32,127 bases of DNA from Alphaproteobacteria bacterium (lineage in GTDB: Bacteria > Pseudomonadota > Alphaproteobacteria > ATCC43930 > CGMCC-115725): contig JAGWON010000025.1 of assembly GCA_028871055.1 (NCBI GenBank), positions 1-32,127 on the forward strand. Direction: 5' to 3'. Below are positions 15,985 to 23,554 of this stretch, one piece after another. Position 1 is the stretch's first letter, and each line of letters begins with the position of its first letter. Position numbers and translations under genes: made by a program. Below the pieces are notes generated by a model. That model had not been told where the DNA came from and ran no database searches. It saw nothing but the letters and a program-made list of their open reading frames with translations.

Positions 15985-16773
15985 CTAGAGGATCGCGCTT
16001 AGCGAATCGAGCACCGCGACCGGCTGCTCAACCATCAGCATGTGACCGCAATCGCGCAGCGTGACCGCTCGGGATCGCGCAAAATGCGCGGCAAAGGCCT
16101 CCGCCTTGGCCGCCGGCGTCATGCGGTCCTGGACACCCGAAAGCAGCAGCGCCGGGCACTGAACGGCGCTCGCCGCCGCGGCGCCGCCGCGATAGCGGTC
16201 GCAGGCGGTGAGATCGGCCGCGAGACTCGCCGCCGGCGTATGCTCGATCAGGCGCAGCGCGGTATCGGGCAGGAACACGCCTGGCGCCGGATTACCGCCG
16301 GTCAGGCCCTTGACCCCGAAGCTCCATGCCACCATCAGCTCGGACGCGAGATGCTTGCCGGCGCGTGCCGCGCTCAAAAGGTCGGGATGGACGCGCATCT
16401 CCGGCACGAATCCGAGGAGCGCCAGCGCCTCGCACGCCGCGCCGACGCGCGACGCCGCCTCGAGCGCGACCAGCGAGCCCATGCTGTGGCCGGCGAGGCG
16501 GAAACGCGCGACGTCCAGCGCTTGCAGCGCGCGCAGCAGCCAATCGGCGAGCGCCTCGACCGTGTCGAGCGCCGGACCGGCGCTGCCACCGTGACCGGGA
16601 AAATCGAACGCAAGCACGTTGCGGCCGTGATGCGCCAACGCGCGCGCCTGGAGCGCCCACACCGTATGGTTCATGCCGGCGCCGTGCAGCAGCAGCACGG
16701 TCGGCAGCGTCTTGTCGAACTGGCGGCCGCCGGTGCCGGCGAGAACGCACTGGCCGCCGACGGCAAACTCCAT
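15985..16773 (-). CDS. Alpha/beta hydrolase
   Basis: A 262-residue cytoplasmic alpha/beta-hydrolase-fold protein. The oxyanion segment LLLHGAGMNHTVW is near residue 27. The nucleophile elbow is GHSMGS, the acid probably lies in GVQDRMTP, and the catalytic His is in DCGHMLMVEQP near the C-terminus, so the triad is complete. The substrate cannot be predicted. Its ATG (16773) directly abuts the TAA of metY (16776-16774) with no spacer, so translation is coupled to metY; a thioester or O-acyl amino acid substrate is conceivable from that context only. Homologues of this fold include esterases, lipases and C-C hydrolases. Confidence 0.88.
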   Translation of the reverse strand: MEFAVGGQCVLAGTGGRQFDKTLPTVLLLHGAGMNHTVWALQARALAHHGRNVLAFDFPGHGGSAGPALDTVEALADWLLRALQALDVARFRLAGHSMGSLVALEAASRVGAACEALALLGFVPEMRVHPDLLSAARAGKHLASELMVAWSFGVKGLTGGNPAPGVFLPDTALRLIEHTPAASLAADLTACDRYRGGAAAASAVQCPALLLSGVQDRMTPAAKAEAFAAHFARSRAVTLRDCGHMLMVEQPVAVLDSLSAIL

Positions 16774-18087
16774 TTATTCCGCCGCCTTGAGCGCGGGCTT
16801 TTGCGACGTGCGCAGCGCGCGGTCGAGATCGTCGGCGATGTCCTCGAAATCCTCGAGCCCGACCGAGACGCGGATCATGTCCTCGCCGATGCCAGCGGCC
16901 TTCAGATCGACGGCGCCCATCTGCTGGTGGGTCGTGCTGGCGGGATGGATGACCAGCGTCTTGGCGTCGCCGACATTGGCGAGATGCGAGATCAGCTGCA
17001 GCGCGTCGACGAAGCGCTTGCCGGCCACGCGGCCACCCTTGATGCCGAAGCTGACGATCGAGCCGGCGCCCTTGGGGTAGAGCCGCTGAGCGAGCGCGTG
17101 GTCGGAATGCTCGGGCATGTCGGGATGGCACACCCACGCCACCTGGGGCGCTGCCTTGAGGAAGTCGAGGATGCGGTGGGTGTTCGCCATGTGCCGCTCC
17201 ATGCGCAGCGGCAGGGTCTCGACGCCCTGGAGGATGTAGAACGCGTTGGCCGGACTGAGGCACGCGCCGAAGTCGCGCAGTCCTTCCATCCGCGCGCGCA
17301 TGACCAAAGCCTGCGGCCCGAATTCCTCGGCGAAGTCGAGGCCGTGATAGCCGGCATAGGGCTCGGTCAGGGTCGGAAACTTGCCCGACGCCTCCCAATC
17401 GAAATTGCCGCCGTCGATCAGCACGCCGCCGATGGCGAGGCCGTGGCCGCCGAGCCACTTGGTCGCGGAATGCATGACGAGATCGGCGCCGTGCGCGAGC
17501 GGGCGGATGAGATAGGGCGTGGCGAAGGTCGCATCGACCAGCAGCGGCAGGGCCGCTTCGTGCGCGACCGCTGCGACCGCCGCGATGTCGAGCACCTCAA
17601 GGCCGGGATTGCCGAGCACTTCGGCGAAAACGAGCCGCGTCTCCGGCTTGATCGCCGCCTTGAACGCCTGCGGATCGCGCGGGTCGACGAAGCTCGCGGT
17701 GATGCCGAAGCGGGGCAGGGTGAGCTTCAGGAGATTGATCGAGCCACCATAGAGCGACGCCGCGGCGACGATATGCGATCCAGCGCCCATCAGCGTCGCC
17801 ATGGCGAGATAGAGTGCGGCTTGGCCGCTCGCCGTGCATACGGCGCCGACACCGCCTTCAAGCGCGGCAAGCCGTTCTTCCAGCACCGCCACCGTCGGAT
17901 TGCCGATGCGCGAGTAAAGGTAGCCCGGCTCCTCCAGGTTGAAGAGCGCCGCCGCCTGATCGCTGTCCTGGAAGACATAGCTCGTCGTCTGGTAGATCGG
18001 CACGGCGCGCGCGCCGGTCGCTGGATCGGGCTTCTGGCCCGCGTGGAGGCTCAGGGTCGAAAAGCGGGGAAGCTTGGCCTCGGTCAT
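16774..18087 (-). CDS. metY: O-acetylhomoserine sulfhydrylase (aminocarboxypropyltransferase)
   Basis: PLP enzyme that makes homocysteine from O-acetylhomoserine and sulfide in methionine synthesis. The 437-residue length matches the large MetY class. N-terminal LHAGQKPDPATGARAVPIYQ and YLYSRIGNPT are typical of Cys/Met-metabolism PLP enzymes. The PLP lysine is Lys210 in HSATKWLGGHG. The C-terminal ends with RVSVGLEDFEDIADDLDRAL. I preferred ATG 18087 (MTEAKLPRFSTLSLHAG), which leaves a ten-base gap to the upstream gene, over ATG 18120, which overlaps it. MetZ-type or methionine gamma-lyase activity is possible, but the length and signature favour MetY. Confidence 0.92.
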   Translation of the reverse strand: MTEAKLPRFSTLSLHAGQKPDPATGARAVPIYQTTSYVFQDSDQAAALFNLEEPGYLYSRIGNPTVAVLEERLAALEGGVGAVCTASGQAALYLAMATLMGAGSHIVAAASLYGGSINLLKLTLPRFGITASFVDPRDPQAFKAAIKPETRLVFAEVLGNPGLEVLDIAAVAAVAHEAALPLLVDATFATPYLIRPLAHGADLVMHSATKWLGGHGLAIGGVLIDGGNFDWEASGKFPTLTEPYAGYHGLDFAEEFGPQALVMRARMEGLRDFGACLSPANAFYILQGVETLPLRMERHMANTHRILDFLKAAPQVAWVCHPDMPEHSDHALAQRLYPKGAGSIVSFGIKGGRVAGKRFVDALQLISHLANVGDAKTLVIHPASTTHQQMGAVDLKAAGIGEDMIRVSVGLEDFEDIADDLDRALRTSQKPALKAAE

Positions 18088-18097
18088 CGGCCGCGGT

Positions 18098-18886
18098 TCA
18101 TCGCGCTGACCAGCCGCCATCCACCGGCAGCGCCGTGCCCGTCATGGTGGCGGCGCCGTCGCTGCACAGGAACACGGCGAGCGCGCCGAGCTGCTCGACC
18201 GTGACGAAGTCCAGCATTTCCTGCTTCTCGCCGACCAGCTCCTTGGCCGCGGTCTCGACCGGCTTGTCCTCGGCCTTGGCGCGCGCGACGATCTGCTTCT
18301 CGACCAGCGGCGTGCGCACCCAGCCCGGGCAGATGGCATTGCAGGTGATGCCGAGGTTGGCGGCTTCGAGCGCCGTCACCTTGGTCAGTCCGACGATGCC
18401 GTGCTTGGCCGCGACATACGCGGCCTTTTGCACCGACGCGACGAGCCCGTGCAACGAGGCAATGTTGATGATGCGACCCCATTTGCGCCGTATCATGATC
18501 GGCAGCGCCGCCTTGGTGGCGTGGAACGCCGCCGACAGGTTGATGGCGATGATCGCGTCCCACCGGTCCTCGGGGAAATCGACGATCGACGCGACGTGCT
18601 GGATGCCGGCGTTGTTGACCAGGATGTCGATCGCGCCGAGTTCCTTCTCCGCCGCCTGGATCAGGCCGCGGATCTCGGCGGGTTTCGCCATGTCGGCGCC
18701 GTTGTAGCCGATCTTGGCGCTGTGCCGGCGCGCGAGGCTGCGCCGCAGCGCCTCGATCTCGGCCGCGTCGCCGAAGCCGTTGAGCATGATGTTGGCGCCT
18801 TCGGCGGCCAGCGCCGTCGCAATCGCCTTGCCGATGCCGCTGGTCGAGCCGGTGACAACCGCACACTTTCCGGTCAGAGAGGCCAT
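18098..18886 (-). CDS. bdhA: D-3-hydroxybutyrate dehydrogenase
   Basis: Short-chain dehydrogenase that oxidises 3-hydroxybutyrate to acetoacetate with NAD+, typically in polyhydroxybutyrate turnover. It has 262 residues. The cofactor motif is VVTGSTSGIGKAIA at the N-terminus, NNAGIQHV marks the central strand, and the catalytic Ser/Tyr/Lys lie in IINIASLHGLVAS and AAYVAAKHG. The segments ICPGWVRTPLVEKQI and PVDGGWSAR are characteristic of 3-hydroxybutyrate dehydrogenases. It is in a minus-strand run downstream of DUF1192 (23-base gap) and upstream of metY (ten-base gap). Acyl-CoA synthetases further along the window fit a short-chain-acid lifestyle. Confidence 0.92.
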   Translation of the reverse strand: MASLTGKCAVVTGSTSGIGKAIATALAAEGANIMLNGFGDAAEIEALRRSLARRHSAKIGYNGADMAKPAEIRGLIQAAEKELGAIDILVNNAGIQHVASIVDFPEDRWDAIIAINLSAAFHATKAALPIMIRRKWGRIINIASLHGLVASVQKAAYVAAKHGIVGLTKVTALEAANLGITCNAICPGWVRTPLVEKQIVARAKAEDKPVETAAKELVGEKQEMLDFVTVEQLGALAVFLCSDGAATMTGTALPVDGGWSAR

Positions 18887-18909
18887 TCGGGATCCCTATC
18901 GTTGTTTCG

Positions 18910-19092
18910 CTATCGGCTGAAAATGCTCTCGGCGCCGCCGCGCTGCCTGCGTTTGACGGCGATTTCGTCGCGGGTACGCGCGATCTCGGCTTCGAGCTCG
19001 GCGATATAAGCTTCGAGCTCGGCCACGCCCAGGACCGACAGATCGCGCAGCTTGGGCTTCTGACGTTGCGGCAGCAGGTCTTCTTCGTCCAT
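18910..19092 (-). CDS. DUF1192 small protein
   Basis: A 60-residue acidic/basic protein of the alphaproteobacterial DUF1192 family, of unknown function. It begins MDEEDLLP, has a Leu-heptad helix around LGVAELEAYIAELEAEIART, and ends in a basic tail with a terminal SIFSR, all typical of the family. It should form a short coiled coil. I took ATG 19092; an upstream in-frame ATG at 19353 would overlap the divergent oxidoreductase gene. The family is frequently found beside metabolic or oxidoreductase genes, here a dehydrogenase and a quinone oxidoreductase. No experimental role is known to me. Confidence 0.85.
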   Translation of the reverse strand: MDEEDLLPQRQKPKLRDLSVLGVAELEAYIAELEAEIARTRDEIAVKRRQRGGAESIFSR

Positions 19093-19183
19093 GCGGGCCT
19101 CCCATGCGCCCGGTGACCGTTGCCAGTGTGGCGCGATCGGGCTAAGGGTGCAATCCGCGCAAAGAAACACGAACGAGGCCCGC

Positions 19184-20185
19184 ATGTCCGCCCTTCCCAC
19201 CGAGACCGCCGTCATCGAGATCCGCGAGCCGGGCGCGCCCGACGTGCTGCGCCTCGCCAAGCGGCCGATGCCCAAGCCCGGCGCCGGCGAGGTGCTGATC
19301 AAGGTCGAGGCCGCCGGCGTCAACCGGCCCGACGTGGCGCAGCGCCAGGGCAACTATCCGCCGCCGCCGGGCGCGTCCGACATTCCCGGCCTCGAGATCG
19401 CCGGCACCGTGGTCGCACTTGGTCTCGGCGTGCACCACCTGAAGCCGGTCGACAAAGTCTGCGCGCTCGTCACCGGCCACGGCTATGCCGAATACTGCGC
19501 TGCACCCGAGGCGCAATGCTTGCCGGTGCCCAAGGGTTTCTCGATGATCGAGGCGGCAGCCCTGCCCGAAACCTATTTCACTGTGTGGACCAACCTGTTC
19601 GACCGCGGCCGCCTGAAGCGGGGCGAGAGCGTGCTGATCCACGGCGGCACGTCGGGCATCGGCACCACCGCGATCCAGCTCGCGCGCGAGTTCGGCGCCA
19701 AGGACATCTTCGCCACCGCCGGCAGCGACGAGAAATGCAAGGCGTGCGAGAAGCTCGGCGCCACCCGCGCCATCGACTACAAACACGAGGATTTTGTGAA
19801 GGTGGTCAAGGACGCGACCCACAATCGCGGCGTCGATCTCATTCTCGACATGGTCTGCGGCCCCTATGTGCCGCGCAATATCAGCGCGCTTGCGGTCGAG
19901 GGCCGCTGCGTCACGATCGCGCTCCTGGGCGGCAATTTGGCCGAGGTTAATTTCGGTGTGGTGATGATGAAGCGCCTGACGCTCACCGGCTCGACCCTGC
20001 GCGCCCGCTCGGTCGAGCAGAAGGGCGCCATCGCCAAGGCGCTCAGACGCGAGGTCTGGCCGCTCCTGGACGCCGGCAGGGTCAAACCGGTGATTCACAA
20101 GACCTTTCCGCTCAAAGATGCGGCTGCGGCGCACGCGCTGATGGAAAGCTCGGCCCATATCGGCAAGATCGTGCTGACGGTGTGA
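19184..20185 (+). CDS. NAD(P)H:quinone oxidoreductase, zinc-free MDR family (PIG3-like)
   Basis: A 333-residue medium-chain reductase that transfers hydride from NADPH to quinones or enones. The catalytic domain includes EVLIKVEAAGVNRPDVAQRQG near the N-terminus, and the NADPH-binding motif is HGGTSGIGTTAIQLAREFG. There are no zinc-ligand cysteines in the usual places, consistent with the QOR/TP53I3 subgroup. ATG 19184 was chosen over ATG 19091, which would cover the divergent DUF1192 gene's start. Upstream, TTGCCA (19120-19125) and CTAAGG (19142-19147) are a weak promoter candidate. It is divergent from DUF1192 and followed by an intergenic repeat. Confidence 0.9.
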   Translation: MSALPTETAVIEIREPGAPDVLRLAKRPMPKPGAGEVLIKVEAAGVNRPDVAQRQGNYPPPPGASDIPGLEIAGTVVALGLGVHHLKPVDKVCALVTGHGYAEYCAAPEAQCLPVPKGFSMIEAAALPETYFTVWTNLFDRGRLKRGESVLIHGGTSGIGTTAIQLAREFGAKDIFATAGSDEKCKACEKLGATRAIDYKHEDFVKVVKDATHNRGVDLILDMVCGPYVPRNISALAVEGRCVTIALLGGNLAEVNFGVVMMKRLTLTGSTLRARSVEQKGAIAKALRREVWPLLDAGRVKPVIHKTFPLKDAAAAHALMESSAHIGKIVLTV

Positions 20186-20213
20186 CGCTCACGCAAGCGG
20201 TTGCCACTTAAGC

Positions 20214-20284
20214 GTCATGCCCGGCCGTGTGCCGGGCATCCGCGCTTTCAAGACGTGGCTGGCCGGGTCAAGCCCGGCCATGAC
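20214..20284. repeat. Nested palindromic intergenic repeat (REP/MITE-like)
   Basis: A 71-base imperfect palindrome bounded by GTCATG (20214-20219) and CATGAC (20279-20284). Each half is itself a smaller palindrome built on CCCGGC/GCCGGG, so it can fold as a cruciform or a double hairpin. It closely resembles the GTCATGGCCGGGC-type elements that are abundant between genes in Bradyrhizobium-like and Rhodospirillales genomes. It starts 29 bases after the oxidoreductase stop, may act as a terminator for that gene, and marks past mobility. Only one copy is in this window. Confidence 0.78.
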
Positions 20285-20306
20285 AACGAAAGGAGCATTT
20301 CCGCTT

Positions 20307-20335
20307 TTCTTGGCCCGACCGAGCGACTATATAAA
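20307..20335 (+). promoter_or_regulatory. Probable trcR promoter
   Basis: TATAAA at 20330-20335, within ACTATATAAACC, is a good -10 box; the best-placed -35 is a weak TTCTTG at 20307-20312 with 17-base spacing. Downstream, TAAACCGC (20332-20339) and GCGGTTTA (20372-20379) form an eight-base inverted repeat, and CCTCAGGA occurs twice (about 20361 and 20401), the second copy being the ribosome site. A regulatory leader is possible. Confidence 0.4.
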
Positions 20336-20415
20336 CCGCATCCAAGACATGGGCAGGTGGCCTCAGGAAGCGCGGTTTAGGCGCGAATCTGGCCTTTGCC
20401 CCTCAGGAGAGACGC

Positions 20416-21015
20416 ATGTCGCTGCCGCTGATGCCCCGGGCAACCGCCGTATGGCTGGTCGAGAACACCGCGCTGACCTTCGACCAGATCGGCGAATTCA
20501 CCGGCCTGCACGCCCTCGAGGTCCAGGCGATCGCCGACGGCGAGGTCGCAACCCAGATGCACGGCCTCGACCCGATCGCCAACGGCCAGCTCACCCTCGA
20601 GGAACTCGAGCGCTGCCAGAAGGACCCGGATGCGCGGCTCAAGCTCGCCAAGGAGGCGCTGCCCGAGCAGGTGGTAAAGCACAAGGGCCCGCGCTATACG
20701 CCGATCGCCAAGCGTCAGGACAAGCCCGACGCGATCGCCTGGCTGCTGAAGAGTCATCCGGAGCTCAGCGACGGCCAGATCTCGAAACTGGTCGGCACCA
20801 CCAAGCCAACGATCCACGCGGTGCGCGATCGCACGCACTGGAACACGCCCAACATCAAGCCACGCCATCCGGTGGCGCTCGGCCTGTGCACGATGGAAGA
20901 CCTGGAGAAGGCGGTGGCGCGCGCCAATCGCGGCAAGAAGCCCGAGGAGATCAAGGTCGAGGCGCCGACCGCCGAGGAAGTCGCCGCGGCCGCGCCGGAA
21001 GGGCCGGCAGCTTAA
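20416..21015 (+). CDS. trcR: Cell-cycle transcriptional regulator TrcR (DUF1013)
   Basis: A 199-residue alphaproteobacterial protein of the DUF1013 family, now named TrcR, reported to act with RNA polymerase in cell-cycle gene expression. Two helix-turn-helix-like parts are visible: residues about 9-40 (AVWLVENTALTFDQIGEFTG) and about 103-135 (IAWLLKSHPELSDGQISKL, ending near TKPTIHAVRDR). A conserved HWNTPNIKPRHPVALGLC segment follows. The C-terminal tail is Glu/Ala-rich and disordered. CAGGAGAG lies just before ATG 20416. It stands alone behind the palindromic repeat, with its own promoter. Family membership is secure by overall pattern. Confidence 0.9.
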   Translation: MSLPLMPRATAVWLVENTALTFDQIGEFTGLHALEVQAIADGEVATQMHGLDPIANGQLTLEELERCQKDPDARLKLAKEALPEQVVKHKGPRYTPIAKRQDKPDAIAWLLKSHPELSDGQISKLVGTTKPTIHAVRDRTHWNTPNIKPRHPVALGLCTMEDLEKAVARANRGKKPEEIKVEAPTAEEVAAAAPEGPAA

Positions 21016-21025
21016 ATCGGGAAGC

Positions 21026-21586
21026 TTAGCTTTTTGGGATAGGCGGTTCGTACTTTTTTCGAGCAATCGCCAGCAGTTCAGCCAAAGTTGTTTCGTGATT
21101 TCTTACCGCTCGCTCTGGATCGAAGCCGAGCCGCGCAAAAGTCTCTTTCTGAAATTGGGTCACTCGTTCATCGAGTGCCGAAAACCGCTCAGTTCGGACC
21201 TTTAGGTTTTCTATCATTTGATGGCAGTCAGCGGCCGTCTGAAAATCCAAGACGTGATCGCGAAAGAATTGATGTGCAAGATGGTCCCGCTCCAACTTCA
21301 GAGTCCGTATTTCGTTGGCGAGGTTGGGGGGAAGAATTTTGTGTGTCTCTAGGCCAGCCATTAACTGGCCGAACGTTAAACGCTCATACTTTTTGTAGAA
21401 TGAGTCGAAAGTCCATCGTGTCGGGGTTCTGCTCGCTGATGTTTCGAGCAAAGTCAGGATGTTTATCAAGCCGGTCTCAAAAACCTGTGCGCAATACATG
21501 CACAGCCCAAAGCGAGCGTAGACTTCCTTTACTAACTCCTCGTCGGGTGATTCCGGCACGCTGATCGTATCGCCGGGCACTTTCAA
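21026..21586 (-). CDS. Hypothetical protein with HEPN-like R-x4-H motif, lower G+C
   Basis: A 186-residue, mostly helical protein that I cannot assign to a named family. ERDHLAHQFF at residues 99-108 contains R-x4-H (Arg100, His105), the catalytic signature of HEPN ribonucleases, in the helix context common for them. The start is TTG 21586, overlapping the prpE stop as TTGA; GAGGGAG lies about six bases upstream, which supports it. Base composition differs from its neighbours: I count 30/60 G+C at 21061-21120 and 29/60 at 21181-21240, against roughly two-thirds in flanking genes. Codon use is likewise atypical. Horizontal acquisition is likely. No nucleotidyltransferase or antitoxin gene accompanies it, so a toxin role is speculative. 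Confidence 0.75.
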   Translation of the reverse strand: MKVPGDTISVPESPDEELVKEVYARFGLCMYCAQVFETGLINILTLLETSASRTPTRWTFDSFYKKYERLTFGQLMAGLETHKILPPNLANEIRTLKLERDHLAHQFFRDHVLDFQTAADCHQMIENLKVRTERFSALDERVTQFQKETFARLGFDPERAVRNHETTLAELLAIARKKYEPPIPKS

Positions 21587-23487
21587 CGAGGCTCCCTCGC
21601 ATACCCCGCGTCTTTGAGGTGCGCGGCGATCTCACCGAGGATCGCCGGATCGTCGATCGTCGCCGGAATTTTGTAGTCGTCGCCGTCAGCGATGTGGCGC
21701 ATGGTGCCGCGGAGGATTTTGCCTGAGCGCGTCTTGGGCAAGCGCTCCACCACGATTGCGGTCTTGAAGCTCGCCACCGGGCCGATGCGCTCGCGGACTA
21801 GGCCTACGGCCTCGGCGGCGATGTCCTTCGGCGCCGTCTTGGCGCCGGCTTTCAACACGAGAAAGCCCACAGGCACCTGGCCCTTGAGCGCGTCGCCGGC
21901 GCCGATCACCGCGCATTCGGCGACCTCGGGATGCGCCGCCAGCACCTCCTCGATCGCACCGGTCGACAGGCGATGGCCGGCGACGTTGATGATGTCGTCG
22001 GTGCGCGCCATGACGAAGACATAGCCGTCCGCGTCGAGGTAGCCGGCATCGGCGGTCAGGTAATAGCCCGGATAGTCCGCGAGATAGGATTGGACGAAGC
22101 GGTCGTCGGCATTCCATAGCGTCGGCGCGAAGCCGGGCGGCATCGGCAGCTTGACGCAGAGCGCGCCGATCTCGCCGGGCTTCATCTCCTTGGCCGCGGG
22201 ATCGAGCACGCGCAGGTCATAGCCCGGCGCCGGCTTGGTCGGCGAGCCGTGCTTCACCGGAAGCTGGCCCAGGCCGACGCAATTGGCGGCAATCGCCCAG
22301 CCGGTCTCGGTCTGCCACCAATGGTCGATGACCGGCACCTTGAGATGGTTCTCGGCCCATTCGACGGTCGGCGGATCGGCCCGCTCGCCGGCGAGGAACA
22401 GCGTGCGGAACTTCGACAGATCGTGCCTGCGGATCAGCGCGCCGTCCGGGTCCTCGCGCTTGATGGCACGAAACGCCGTCGGCGCGGTGAACATGGCGAC
22501 CGCGCCGTGCTGCGCGATCACGCGCCAGAACGTGCCAGCGTCGGGCGTGCCAACCGGCTTGCCCTCGAACAGGATGGTCGTCAGGCCATAGAGCAGCGGC
22601 GCGTAGACGATGTAGCTATGTCCCACCACCCAGCCGACATCCGATGCGGTGAACCAGGTCTCGCCCGGCTCGATGCCGTAGACGTTCTTCATCGACCAGG
22701 CGAGCGCGACGGCATGGCCGCCGTTGTCGCGCACGATGCCCTTGGGCATGCCGGTCGTGCCCGAGGTGTAGAGGATGTAGAGCGGATCGGTCGCCTCGAC
22801 CGTGACGCAAGCCGCCGGCGAAGCTTTGGCGACTTCCTCATCCCAATCGAAATCGCGGTCCCTGATCAGTTCGCATTTGAGCTGGTCGCGCTGGAGGATC
22901 AAGCATGCTTCGGGCTTCGCCTCGGCGAGCGCTATCGCCTGATCGAGGAGCGGCTTGTAGGGAACGACGCGGTTGATCTCGATGCCGCAGGAGGCCGAAA
23001 GCACGAGTCGCGGCTTGGCGTCGTCGATCCGCGTTGCCAGCTCGGGCGCGGCGAAGCCGCCGAATACAACGGAGTGGATCGCGCCCAACCTGGCGCAGGC
23101 GAGCATCGCCATCGCCGCTTCGGGCACCATCGGCATGTAGATCAGCACCCGGTCGCCCTTGCGCACGCCATGCATGCGCAGCACGCCGGCCAGCAGCGCG
23201 ACCTGGTCGCGTAATTGGCGATAGGTGAATTTCCGCACCGTGCCGGTGACGGGGCTGTCGTAGATCAGCGCGGTCTGCTCGGCACGGCCGCCGTCCACCT
23301 GCCGGTCGAGGGCGTTGAAACAGGTGTTGAGCCGCGCTCCCTTGAACCAGCGGTAGAACGGCGGCCGGCTCGTATCGAGCACCGCGTCCCACCGCTTTTC
23401 CCAGTCGATCGCCTGGGCCGCCTCGGCCCAAAATCCCTCGCGGTCCATGAGCGAGCGGCGATGAGCCTCCGCGTAGCGACTGGCCAT
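21583..23487 (-). CDS. prpE: Propionyl-CoA synthetase (acetyl-CoA synthetase family)
   Basis: ATP-dependent ligase that activates propionate through propionyl-AMP. The protein has 634 residues. The N-terminal ACS domain begins near residue 4 (RYAEAHRRSLMDREGFW). The P-loop is LYILYTSGTTGMPKGI, followed by WWQTETGW and, near the C-terminus, the SGKILRGTMR catalytic lysine segment, the site usually acetylated. FTASDVGWVVGHSYIVYAPL fits PrpE rather than Acs. It is alone except for the overlapping TTG-started gene downstream, and is divergent from another acyl-CoA synthetase with a 67-base shared upstream region. No methylcitrate-cycle genes are in the window, so propionate probably goes elsewhere (methylmalonyl route or storage polymer). 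Confidence 0.92.
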   Translation of the reverse strand: MASRYAEAHRRSLMDREGFWAEAAQAIDWEKRWDAVLDTSRPPFYRWFKGARLNTCFNALDRQVDGGRAEQTALIYDSPVTGTVRKFTYRQLRDQVALLAGVLRMHGVRKGDRVLIYMPMVPEAAMAMLACARLGAIHSVVFGGFAAPELATRIDDAKPRLVLSASCGIEINRVVPYKPLLDQAIALAEAKPEACLILQRDQLKCELIRDRDFDWDEEVAKASPAACVTVEATDPLYILYTSGTTGMPKGIVRDNGGHAVALAWSMKNVYGIEPGETWFTASDVGWVVGHSYIVYAPLLYGLTTILFEGKPVGTPDAGTFWRVIAQHGAVAMFTAPTAFRAIKREDPDGALIRRHDLSKFRTLFLAGERADPPTVEWAENHLKVPVIDHWWQTETGWAIAANCVGLGQLPVKHGSPTKPAPGYDLRVLDPAAKEMKPGEIGALCVKLPMPPGFAPTLWNADDRFVQSYLADYPGYYLTADAGYLDADGYVFVMARTDDIINVAGHRLSTGAIEEVLAAHPEVAECAVIGAGDALKGQVPVGFLVLKAGAKTAPKDIAAEAVGLVRERIGPVASFKTAIVVERLPKTRSGKILRGTMRHIADGDDYKIPATIDDPAILGEIAAHLKDAGYAREPR

Positions 23488-23554
23488 TGGCGTTTTCTCC
23501 CCTTACAACTGTGCGGCAAAGGCGGCGCTTTGTGAAGCCGCAGGACGAAACGCC

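Noticed and set aside
16042-18204. Open plus-strand frame of 720 codons
   Set aside because: It runs antisense across two genes with complete catalytic motifs (alpha/beta hydrolase and MetY) and has no recognisable domain.
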